Source: Pseudooceanicola sediminis
Lineage (GTDB): Bacteria > Pseudomonadota > Alphaproteobacteria > Rhodobacterales > Rhodobacteraceae
Direction of reading: 5' to 3'
Assembly (NCBI RefSeq): GCF_003575965.1
Contig: NZ_QWJJ01000004.1
Location: 124,001 to 188,000, forward strand
Length of the DNA stretch: 64,000 nt
Part shown: positions 16,238 through 23,638 of the stretch, one piece after another
Position numbering within the stretch: position 1 is the stretch's first letter
Layout: the number at the start of each line of letters is the position of its first letter
Notes under the pieces: model-generated
What the model was told of the DNA's origin: nothing
The model's input: the letters and a program-made list of their open reading frames with translations, nothing else
The model's database searches: none
Translations under genes and position numbers: made by a program

Positions 16238-16322
16238 TGTGTCATTCCCTTGTCCGCACATGCCTGGCCACAGCTTGCCAACCTGTCAGCCCCCAACAAG
16301 CAGAAGTTTCTGAACGACGTGC

Positions 16323-16335
16323 TGAGATTTTCTCG
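16323..16335. promoter_or_regulatory. Putative LysR box upstream of the flavin reductase
   Basis: TGAGATTTTCTCG, reverse complement CGAGAAAATCTCA, matches the 13115 palindrome at 12 of 13 positions and contains the perfect dyad GAGA-TTT-TCTC. The flanking GCTGA is also shared. Confidence 0.55.
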
Positions 16336-16357
16336 GGCAGGATCAAGACGTCCGGCC

Positions 16358-17350
16358 TCAGCGCGCCGGAATCCGCGCCAGCCTGTCCCCCGTCCCCTCC
16401 ACGCGATCCAGATCCAGCAGCGCGGCCTGCACGGCATCCTGCAAGGGCGTGTGCGGTTCCGGTCCGATCAGCGCGACCAATCCCGCATTGTCCAATCGCA
16501 GGGGATGACGCCAATACGGTGCGATTTCTGCCGCTTCGCGCGGAAAGCCACCAAACGGCGCAGCCATCTGCATCATCCACCACGGAAAGGGATAAACGCG
16601 CAGCTGGCGCCCTGCGGCTTGACGTATCGCCGCAACCATCTGCGCCCCGTCCACGTCGCAATGTCCAGCGAATTGCAGCCGCTCGAACGGCCCCAACCGG
16701 GCGGGCTCCTCCAGTACCCGGGCAAACGCCCGCGCCAGATCGGGCAGGTAGGCCCAGCTGTGGCCCGCGCCGCGCGCCGGATTGATGATGCGTCGCAGGG
16801 GGCGTCCCGATGACACCATCGCGTCTGAAAACCAACTTGAGCGCGCGCCCGGACCAAAGAAATCCCCGGCACGCAGGATCAGCGACGGCACGTCGCCCGC
16901 GGCCTCTTCCAGCCTTTGCTCCATTGCGACGCGAATGCGGCCCTTGCGGCTGGTGGCCGTCTGCGGGGATTCGGCAGCGACCAGGGGGGTCACGGCGGGG
17001 TCGTAATTGTAGATCGTGCCCGGCAAGACGATGCGCGCCTGACCAGCGGCACGCGCCGCGGCAATCGTATTGTCGATCATCGGCAGAACCAGCTGTTCCC
17101 AGTTGCGATACCCTGGCGGGTTCACCGCGTGAACGATCACAGACACGCCCTGCGCGGCTTGCACCACGTCATCCCGCCGCATCGCGTCGCCCCTGATCCA
17201 CTCCACGTGGCCGGGCACGTTGGCGCCGGGCTGCGGCGGTGTGCGTGCCATCCCGCGCACCCGCCACCCCTGACGCAGCAACGCGCTGGCAATACTGCCG
17301 CCAATGCCGCCCGTCGCCCCGAGAACCAAAGCTGTCCTGTTCACAGTCAT
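16358..17350 (-). CDS. NAD(P)-dependent epimerase/reductase (extended SDR)
   Basis: The 330-residue protein has an N-terminal Rossmann motif ALVLGATGGIGGSIASALL (TGxxGxxG type) and the extended short-chain dehydrogenase arrangement. Asn-Tyr-Asp in GTIYNYDP lies where the family has its active-site Tyr region, and no classical YxxxK is evident. AGDFFGPGAR and SWAYLPDLARA are typical of NAD-dependent epimerase/dehydratase-like proteins. The start at 17350 has AGGAG upstream; an open frame continues to 17458 but would overlap the divergent LysR gene. Divergence from a LysR gene suggests that the regulator controls it. Substrate unknown. Confidence 0.8.
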   Translation of the reverse strand: MTVNRTALVLGATGGIGGSIASALLRQGWRVRGMARTPPQPGANVPGHVEWIRGDAMRRDDVVQAAQGVSVIVHAVNPPGYRNWEQLVLPMIDNTIAAARAAGQARIVLPGTIYNYDPAVTPLVAAESPQTATSRKGRIRVAMEQRLEEAAGDVPSLILRAGDFFGPGARSSWFSDAMVSSGRPLRRIINPARGAGHSWAYLPDLARAFARVLEEPARLGPFERLQFAGHCDVDGAQMVAAIRQAAGRQLRVYPFPWWMMQMAAPFGGFPREAAEIAPYWRHPLRLDNAGLVALIGPEPHTPLQDAVQAALLDLDRVEGTGDRLARIPAR

Positions 17351-17410
17351 CACGCAACTCCTCTGTCGACCCAAGATGTCGGGAACAGAATGCCTCCGCC
17401 GCACCTGAAA

Positions 17411-17450
17411 AAGAATTGCAAGAATACCAACAACAGCTATCATAATTCTT
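17411..17450. promoter_or_regulatory. Inverted repeat in the epimerase/LysR divergent promoter
   Basis: AAGAATT at 17411-17417 and AATTCTT at 17444-17450 form an inverted repeat in the 100-bp AT-richer space between the two divergent genes; another AAGAAT-like half occurs at about 17419. It differs from the TGAGAAAATCTCA motif of the neighbouring island, which argues that this LysR protein has a separate target. Confidence 0.35.
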
Positions 17451-18362
17451 ATGAGCAAACCTGTCTCCTGGGAAGATCAGCGTATCTTCCTCGCCGTCCT
17501 CGAGGATGGCAGCCTGTCTGCCGCAGCGCGCAGACTCGGGGTATCGCATCCCACGGTGCGCAGCCGCATCGACGCACTGGAACGCGCACTCGACACCGTG
17601 TTGTTCACCCGTTCGGTCAATGGCCTTGTTCCAACCGAAACAGCATTGGCGCTGCGTGAACCGGCCCGGGCGATGGCCATGGCGTCCGACCTGTTCGTGC
17701 GGCAAGGCTCCTCGGTCGGCACCGACGTCAGCGGCACCGTCCGCATCAGCGTGCCCGATGTGATGGGGGTCGAGGTGATCCCCCGGATGCTGCGCACCCT
17801 GCGCAATGATCATCCAGACCTTCAGATCGAACTGTCCCTCAGCAACCTGCCGGCGGACCTTTTGGCACAAGAGGTCGACATTGCCGTTCGCACCGTGACG
17901 CCGACGCAAAAGGCGCTCATCGCGCGAAAGGTCGCGTCGATCCCCCTGGGCCTGTTCGCCGCCCCCGACTACCTGGGCCAGCGTGGCACCCCGATGACCC
18001 TGTCGGACCTGGCGCGGCATGATTTCATCGGGCCAGATCGCAATCACCGCGACCTTGCCCTTGCCGAAAGGCTGATCCTGGCTGGCAGGCTGGGCGCCGA
18101 CCTGCTGCGCGACCGAATGGTCGTTCGCATCGACAGCCACCCCGCGCAGGTCGCCGCGGCGCGGGCGGGTCTCGGCATCGCCATCATGCAGGTCCCCCTG
18201 GGCGCGGGCGACGACCGCCTCGTCCATCTGCTGCCCGACTTCGAGGTCGCGCTGCTGCAAACCTGGATCGTCATGCACGAAAACCTGTCAAAGGTGCCAC
18301 GCGTCCGCGCGGCATTCGATTCTCTGGCGGCCTCCTTCACGCGCTTTGGCGACGCGCGATGA
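17451..18362 (+). CDS. LysR-family transcriptional regulator
   Basis: The 303-residue protein carries the LysR helix-turn-helix near residues 8-65 (DQRIFLAVLEDGSLSAAARRLGVSHPTVRSRIDALE) and the effector-binding domain with SGTVRISVPDVMGVEVIP near residue 95. The start ATG is the first codon after the AATTCTT arm of an inverted repeat. It is divergent from the epimerase-like gene and is the likely regulator of that gene. It could also act on the RutA island, but the island has its own LysR gene. Confidence 0.88.
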   Translation: MSKPVSWEDQRIFLAVLEDGSLSAAARRLGVSHPTVRSRIDALERALDTVLFTRSVNGLVPTETALALREPARAMAMASDLFVRQGSSVGTDVSGTVRISVPDVMGVEVIPRMLRTLRNDHPDLQIELSLSNLPADLLAQEVDIAVRTVTPTQKALIARKVASIPLGLFAAPDYLGQRGTPMTLSDLARHDFIGPDRNHRDLALAERLILAGRLGADLLRDRMVVRIDSHPAQVAAARAGLGIAIMQVPLGAGDDRLVHLLPDFEVALLQTWIVMHENLSKVPRVRAAFDSLAASFTRFGDAR

Positions 18363-18508
18363 TCGGACACGCGCGCGGCCCAACCCCCTTCGACCCCGAA
18401 AAGCACCGGGAAAACCAAAGCTGACGGGCGCTAACACGGACCTTTCCTTTTGATTGCCCGCAAATTAATCTTCGGCCAGAACGCAAGTTCCAACATGGGA
18501 GTATCAAT

Positions 18509-19693
18509 ATGAAAAAGCTTCTTCTGGCCTCTGCCGCCATCGGTCTGTGCGCCGGCGCATCCTACGCTGACGAGATCAAGATGGGCGTCCTGCTTGGCTT
18601 TACCGGCCCGCTGGAATCGCTGGCCCCCGCAATGGCCCAAGGCGCGGAAATGGCGATCAAGGAGGTCTCTGATTCCGGCAAGTTGCTGGACGGCGACACC
18701 GTGACGCCGGTGCGCGGCGATTCGACCTGTGTCGACGCCGCCGCTGCAACTGCCGCTGCCGAAACCCTCGTCACGTCTGATGGGGTCAAGGGCATCATGG
18801 GCGCGATGTGTTCCGGTGCAACCACCGCCGTGCTGCAAAACGTCGCCATGCCGAACGGCATCGTGATGATCTCGCCCTCCGCCACCTCGCCCGCTCTCTC
18901 CGACATGGAGGATGACGGCCTGTTCTTCCGCACCGCCCCGTCGGACGCCCGCCAGGGCGAAGTCATGGCGGATGAAATCATGGAAAAGGGTCTGAGCTCG
19001 GTCGCCGTGACCTACACCAACAACGACTACGGCAAAGGTCTTGCCGACAGCTTCCAGAAGGCATTCGAGGCGCAGGGCGGCACTGTCACGATCTCGACCG
19101 CACACGAAGACGGCAAGGGTGACTATTCCGCCGAAGTCGGCTCGCTCGCCTCCGCAGGTGGCGACGCGCTGGCGGTCGTCGGCTACGTTGACCAGGGCGG
19201 CTCGGGTGTGCTGCGCGGCGCCCTGGATACCGGCGCGTTCGAAACCTTCATCTTCCCCGATGGCATGGTCAGCCAGACGCTCGAAGACAACTTCGGGTCC
19301 GAGATCGAAGGGTCCTTCGGCCAGCTGCCCGATTCCGAGGGTCAGGGTATGGAGACCTACCTCTCGATGGCAGAAAGCGCCGGCTACGACGGCTCCTCCG
19401 CCTATTCGGGCGCGGCCTATGACGGTGCGGCGCTGATGCTGCTGGCCATGCAGGCTGCCGGGTCCTCCGACCCCAAGGTCTACAAGGACAAGATCACCGA
19501 GATCGCGAACGGTCCCGGCGAAAAGATCTATCCGGGCGAGCTGGCAAAGGCGCTTGAACTGATCGCCGCTGGCACCGCCATCGACTACGAAGGCGCGACC
19601 GCCGTCAACATGATCGGCAACGGCGAGGCGGCAGGCACCTTCCGCGAAATCGAAATCAAGGACGGCAAGATCGAAACGGTCAAATACCGCTAA
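18509..19693 (+). CDS. Branched-chain amino acid/amide ABC transporter substrate-binding protein
   Basis: The 394-residue protein has a Sec signal (MKKLLLASAAIGLCAGASYA, cleavage before DE) and the type 1 periplasmic-binding fold of LivJ/LivK-like proteins, with GVLLGFTGPLESLAP at the N-terminus and the STCVDA...GAMCSGATT pair of cysteines, which probably form the conserved disulfide. It is followed by the four remaining genes of a Liv-type importer. A hairpin between it and the ATPase gene probably gives it higher expression than the membrane parts. Ligand specificity (branched-chain amino acid, amide, urea or short-chain compound) cannot be read from sequence. Confidence 0.9.
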   Translation: MKKLLLASAAIGLCAGASYADEIKMGVLLGFTGPLESLAPAMAQGAEMAIKEVSDSGKLLDGDTVTPVRGDSTCVDAAAATAAAETLVTSDGVKGIMGAMCSGATTAVLQNVAMPNGIVMISPSATSPALSDMEDDGLFFRTAPSDARQGEVMADEIMEKGLSSVAVTYTNNDYGKGLADSFQKAFEAQGGTVTISTAHEDGKGDYSAEVGSLASAGGDALAVVGYVDQGGSGVLRGALDTGAFETFIFPDGMVSQTLEDNFGSEIEGSFGQLPDSEGQGMETYLSMAESAGYDGSSAYSGAAYDGAALMLLAMQAAGSSDPKVYKDKITEIANGPGEKIYPGELAKALELIAAGTAIDYEGATAVNMIGNGEAAGTFREIEIKDGKIETVKYR

Positions 19694-19708
19694 GCTGCCC
19701 TAACCCTG

Positions 19709-19741
19709 AGAATAGCCCGAATCCGTTCGGGCTATTCTTGA
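19709..19741 (+). terminator. Intra-operon hairpin after the Liv binding protein
   Basis: Perfect 13-bp stem AGAATAGCCCGAA / TTCGGGCTATTCT with a TCCG tetraloop, followed by TGATTT rather than a clean T-run. It would partly terminate, or stabilise the upstream mRNA end. Confidence 0.7.
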
Positions 19742-19798
19742 TTTATAACAGAACTTTGCGGCGCGATCTTAGCGTAACGCATAAAGTCGGGGGGCCCC

Positions 19799-20584
19799 AT
19801 GATCCGGGTCGAAAATCTAGTCAAATCCTTCGGCGGGTTCCGGGCTGTCGACGGTGCCAGCCTTGAGATCGCCAAAGGCTCGATCACCGGGCTGATCGGT
19901 CCCAACGGGGCCGGAAAATCCACTCTGTTCAACGTCATCGCCGGGGTGCATGAACCGACGTCCGGCCGGGTCACGATGGACGGCGAAGACATCACCGGCC
20001 TGAAACCGCATGAGCTGTTTCACAAGGGCCTGCTGCGCACCTTTCAGGTCGCGCACGAGTTTCCCTCCCTCACCGTGCGCGAGAACCTGATGATGGTGCC
20101 CTCCCAGCAATCGGGTGAAACCCTGCTGAATACGCTGATCGGGCGCAAACGCATCCGCGACGAGGAAGCCGCCCTGCTTGCAAAAGCCGACGAGGTTCTC
20201 GATTTCCTGACCATTTCGCACCTGCGCGACGAAAAAGCCGGAAACCTTTCGGGCGGTCAGAAAAAGCTGCTGGAACTGGGGCGCACGATGATGGTCGATG
20301 CCAAGATCGTGTTTCTTGACGAGGTCGGTGCAGGCGTCAACCGCACCCTGCTGAACACCATCGGCGATGCCATCGTGCGCCTGAACCGCGAACGGGGCTA
20401 TACCTTCTGCGTCATCGAACACGACATGGATTTCATCGGTCGCCTTTGCGATCCGGTCATCGTCATGGCCGAGGGGCACGTGCTGGCCGAAGGCTCCGCC
20501 GCGCATATCATGGAAAACGAGGCCGTTATCGAAGCCTATCTGGGCACGGGCCTGAAGAACAAAACCAAAGAGGCCGCGCAATGA
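19799..20584 (+). CDS. livG: Branched-chain amino acid ABC transporter ATP-binding protein LivG
   Basis: The 261-residue ATPase has Walker A GPNGAGKST (residues 34-42), signature LSGGQKKLLELGRTMM and the Walker B segment IVFLDEVGAGVN, where the usual DEP is DEV. The insert after the Q-loop (FQVAHEFPSLTVRENLMM) and the C-terminal GTGLKNK tail fit LivG. It overlaps livF by 4 bp (ATGA). Confidence 0.9.
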   Translation: MIRVENLVKSFGGFRAVDGASLEIAKGSITGLIGPNGAGKSTLFNVIAGVHEPTSGRVTMDGEDITGLKPHELFHKGLLRTFQVAHEFPSLTVRENLMMVPSQQSGETLLNTLIGRKRIRDEEAALLAKADEVLDFLTISHLRDEKAGNLSGGQKKLLELGRTMMVDAKIVFLDEVGAGVNRTLLNTIGDAIVRLNRERGYTFCVIEHDMDFIGRLCDPVIVMAEGHVLAEGSAAHIMENEAVIEAYLGTGLKNKTKEAAQ

Positions 20585-21285
20585 GCTATCTCAACGCCGC
20601 CGACATGACCGGCGGCTATGGCAAGGCCGACATCCTGCACGGCTGTACGCTCAGCGTTGAAAAGGGCCAGATCGCCGTCATCGTCGGCCCCAACGGCGCG
20701 GGCAAATCCACCGCGATGAAGGCGGTTTTCGGGATGCTGCCGCTGCGGTCAGGCTCGGTCACGCTGGACGGTCAGGACATCACCGCCCTTTCCCCGCAGG
20801 ACCGGGTCAAGATGGGCATGGGCTTTGTGCCGCAGGTCAACAACGTCTTTCCCACCATGTCGGTCGAGGAAAATCTGGAGATGGGCGCGTTCATCCGCCA
20901 CGACGATTACCGCGCCACCATGGCGCAGGTGTTCGACCTGTTCCCCATCCTCAAGGACAAGCGCCGCCAGAACGCGGGCGAACTCTCGGGCGGGCAACGC
21001 CAGCAGGTCGCGGTGGGCCGCGCGCTGATGACGCAGCCCAAGCTGCTGATGCTGGACGAACCCACCGCAGGCGTAAGCCCCATCGTCATGGACGAGCTTT
21101 TCGATCGCATCATCGAGGTCGCGCGTACCGGCATCTCGATCCTGATGGTTGAACAGAACGCCCGACAAGCTCTTGAAATCGCGGATAAAGGCTATGTCCT
21201 CGCGCAGGGCGAAAACCGTTACACCGACACCGGACAGGCCCTACTGGCTGATCCGGAGGTCCGCCGTACCTTTCTGGGGGGCTGA
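20581..21285 (+). CDS. livF: Branched-chain amino acid ABC transporter ATP-binding protein LivF
   Basis: The 234-residue ATPase has Walker A GPNGAGKST (residues 36-44), signature LSGGQRQQVAVGRALM, Walker B LLMLDEPTAGVSP and the LivF-type ending VEQNARQALEIADKGYVL. The ATG overlaps the livG stop, giving coupling; the open frame upstream of it runs through livG in another frame. Confidence 0.92.
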   Translation: MSYLNAADMTGGYGKADILHGCTLSVEKGQIAVIVGPNGAGKSTAMKAVFGMLPLRSGSVTLDGQDITALSPQDRVKMGMGFVPQVNNVFPTMSVEENLEMGAFIRHDDYRATMAQVFDLFPILKDKRRQNAGELSGGQRQQVAVGRALMTQPKLLMLDEPTAGVSPIVMDELFDRIIEVARTGISILMVEQNARQALEIADKGYVLAQGENRYTDTGQALLADPEVRRTFLGG

Positions 21286-21288
21286 GAG

Positions 21289-22296
21289 ATGGATGTCATC
21301 AACGCGCTTGTCGCGCTCACCAATTACGTCATCATCCCGGCCACCGCTTATGGCGCGCAGCTCGCGCTCGGGGCGCTCGGGGTCACGCTGGTCTATTCGA
21401 TCCTGCGGTTTTCCAACTTTGCCCATGGCGATACCATGGCCCTTGGCACCGGCATCGTAATCCTGATCACCTGGGGGTTCCAAAGTCTCGGCATCACCCT
21501 CGGCCCGCTTCCGACGGCCCTGCTGGCCCTGCCCTTCGGCATCGTGATCACGGCGGCCCTGCTGCTCGGCACCGACCGGACGGTCTACCGGTTCTACCGA
21601 AAGGTGCGTGCGGCCCCTGTCGTCCTTGTCATGGTTTCGGTCGGGGTCATGTTCGTGATGAACGCCCTGACCCGCTTTTTGATCGGCGTTGACCAGATCA
21701 ACTTCGACGATGGCGTCCGTTTCGTCATCAGCGCCCGGCAATGGCGCGACATGACCGGCCTCAGCGAACCACTGACGCTGCGCTCGACCCAGGTTATCAC
21801 CGTGATCACCGCTGTCGCCGTCATGGTGCTGCTGTTCTGGTTTCTCAATCGCACGCGCACCGGCAAATCCATGCGCGCCTTTTCGGACAACGAAGACCTG
21901 GCGTTGCTCTCCGGCATCGACCCCAACCGCGTCGTCACCGTCACATGGATCATCACCGGCGCCCTGGCGACCATCGCAGGCACCCTCTACGGGCTGGACA
22001 AGTCCTTCAAGGCGTTCACCTATTTCCAGCTGCTTTTGCCGATCTTTGCCGCGGCCATCGTCGGCGGCATCGGCAGTCCCGTGGGTGCGATCCTGGGTGG
22101 TTTCGTGATTTCCTTTTCCGAGGTCGGCCTGACCTACGCCTGGAAAAAGGTCGCCACCTACCTGGTCCCTGCGTGGGAGCCGGACGGCCTCGTCCAGCTG
22201 CTCTCCACCGATTATAAATTCGCCGTCAGTTTCACGATCCTGATCCTCGTGCTGATCTTCAGACCGACGGGCCTGCTGAAGGGGAAAATCGTATGA
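21289..22296 (+). CDS. livH: Branched-chain amino acid ABC transporter permease LivH
   Basis: The 335-residue membrane protein has about eight hydrophobic segments. LivH features seen are ALGALGVTLVYSILRFSNFAHGDTMALG near the start, MRAFSDNEDLALLSGIDPNRV in the cytoplasmic loop, and AAAIVGGIGSPVGAILGGFVIS. It begins 3 bp after livF and overlaps livM by 4 bp. Confidence 0.92.
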   Translation: MDVINALVALTNYVIIPATAYGAQLALGALGVTLVYSILRFSNFAHGDTMALGTGIVILITWGFQSLGITLGPLPTALLALPFGIVITAALLLGTDRTVYRFYRKVRAAPVVLVMVSVGVMFVMNALTRFLIGVDQINFDDGVRFVISARQWRDMTGLSEPLTLRSTQVITVITAVAVMVLLFWFLNRTRTGKSMRAFSDNEDLALLSGIDPNRVVTVTWIITGALATIAGTLYGLDKSFKAFTYFQLLLPIFAAAIVGGIGSPVGAILGGFVISFSEVGLTYAWKKVATYLVPAWEPDGLVQLLSTDYKFAVSFTILILVLIFRPTGLLKGKIV

Positions 22297-23621
22297 GCGG
22301 AACCCATCAACCCAGCCGGTCGAGCAGCCTGCGTGGCCCGCTGTTCTTTGCCATCCTTGCCGCCCTTCTGGTGATCGAGGGGCTGACGTCAGGCTGGAAT
22401 TCGACCCTCGGCATCCTCAACATGGGTCTGCTGTCGGCGATCATGGCCCTTGGGGTCAACATGCAGTGGGGCTATGCGGGGCTGTTCAACGCCGGCGCGA
22501 TGGGGTTCCTCGCGCTCGGCGGACTGGCGCCCGTGCTGATCTCGACCGCGCCGACACCGGGGGCGTTCCGCGCCGGCGGCCCCGGCATCCTGACGGCCTT
22601 CGCCGTGGCAATAATCGCGGTGCTTTTGGCCATTCAGGCCTACCGACGCACGCGCGGGCCGGTGCGCGCCCTGCTTGTGACAGCCATCCTGATCCTGGGC
22701 TTCTTCGCCTTTCGCTGGCTCTTCGATCCCGCAGTGACAGTGATCGAGGCGATCAACCCCTCGGCTGCGGGCAACCTCGGCGGCCTTGGCTGGCCGACGC
22801 TGCTCTCCTGGCCCATCGGGGCGCTGCTGGCTGCCGGGGCCGCCTGGCTGGTTGGCAAGACGGCCCTTGGCCTGCGCTCGGATTACCTCGCGATTGCGAC
22901 CCTCGGGATTGCCGAAATCCTCGTGGCCATCCTCAAGAACGAACAATGGCTGGATCGCGGCGTCCTCAACGTCAACGGCATCCCCCGCCCCTGGCCGGTC
23001 CCGTACGAGATCGACCTGCAAAGCAGCGCCACCTTTGTCGAGATGGCCCAAAACTGGGGCATCGACCCGACGCTGGCATCCACGCTGACGGTCAAGCTGG
23101 CCTTCCTCGTGCTGTTCGTGATTGTCATTCTCCTGCTCATCTGGGGGACGGAGCTGGCGCTGAAATCGCCCTGGGGCCGCATGATGCGCGCGATCCGCGA
23201 CAATGAAATCTCTGCCGCCGCCATGGGCAAGAACGTCACACGCCGCCACCTGCAAATCTTCGTGCTGGGGTCTGCGGTGATCGGCCTGGCAGGGGCGATG
23301 ATGATCTCGCTCGACGGTCAGATGACCCCCGCCAGCTACAACCCGCTGCGATATACGTTCCTGATCCTCGTCATGGTGATCGTCGGCGGATCGGGCAGCA
23401 ACTGGGGCTCGGTGCTGGGGGGGATCCTCGTGTGGTACCTCTGGGTCAAGGCAGGCGACTGGGGCCCCGACATCATGGGCTGGGCGGCCTCGCCCTTCGC
23501 CGACGGACCGCTCAAGGATCACCTGCTGAATTCGGCCGCGCATATGCGGATGCTTGTCATGGGGATCATCCTGCTGGTCGTGCTGCGGTTCAGCCCGCGC
23601 GGCCTGCTGCCCGAAAAGTGA
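22293..23621 (+). CDS. livM: Branched-chain amino acid ABC transporter permease LivM
   Basis: The 442-residue membrane protein carries the LivM hallmarks NMQWGYAGLFNAGAMGFLALG, the central DYLAIATLGIAEILVAILKNEQWLDRG, the cytoplasmic GRMMRAIRDNEISAAAMGKNVTRR and a final LRFSPRGLLPEK. At 442 residues it has a longer middle region (about residues 75-180) than many LivM proteins. The gene ends 17 bp before the convergent sensor kinase gene. Confidence 0.92.
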   Translation: MSGTHQPSRSSSLRGPLFFAILAALLVIEGLTSGWNSTLGILNMGLLSAIMALGVNMQWGYAGLFNAGAMGFLALGGLAPVLISTAPTPGAFRAGGPGILTAFAVAIIAVLLAIQAYRRTRGPVRALLVTAILILGFFAFRWLFDPAVTVIEAINPSAAGNLGGLGWPTLLSWPIGALLAAGAAWLVGKTALGLRSDYLAIATLGIAEILVAILKNEQWLDRGVLNVNGIPRPWPVPYEIDLQSSATFVEMAQNWGIDPTLASTLTVKLAFLVLFVIVILLLIWGTELALKSPWGRMMRAIRDNEISAAAMGKNVTRRHLQIFVLGSAVIGLAGAMMISLDGQMTPASYNPLRYTFLILVMVIVGGSGSNWGSVLGGILVWYLWVKAGDWGPDIMGWAASPFADGPLKDHLLNSAAHMRMLVMGIILLVVLRFSPRGLLPEK

Positions 23622-23638
23622 AACCAGCCGAGGCGCGC

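Noticed and set aside
1718-16261. Annotation of the island as a standard rut uracil operon
   Set aside because: Only RutA and RutF are clearly present. The hydrolase differs from RutB, and RutC, RutD, RutE and the RutG permease are missing.
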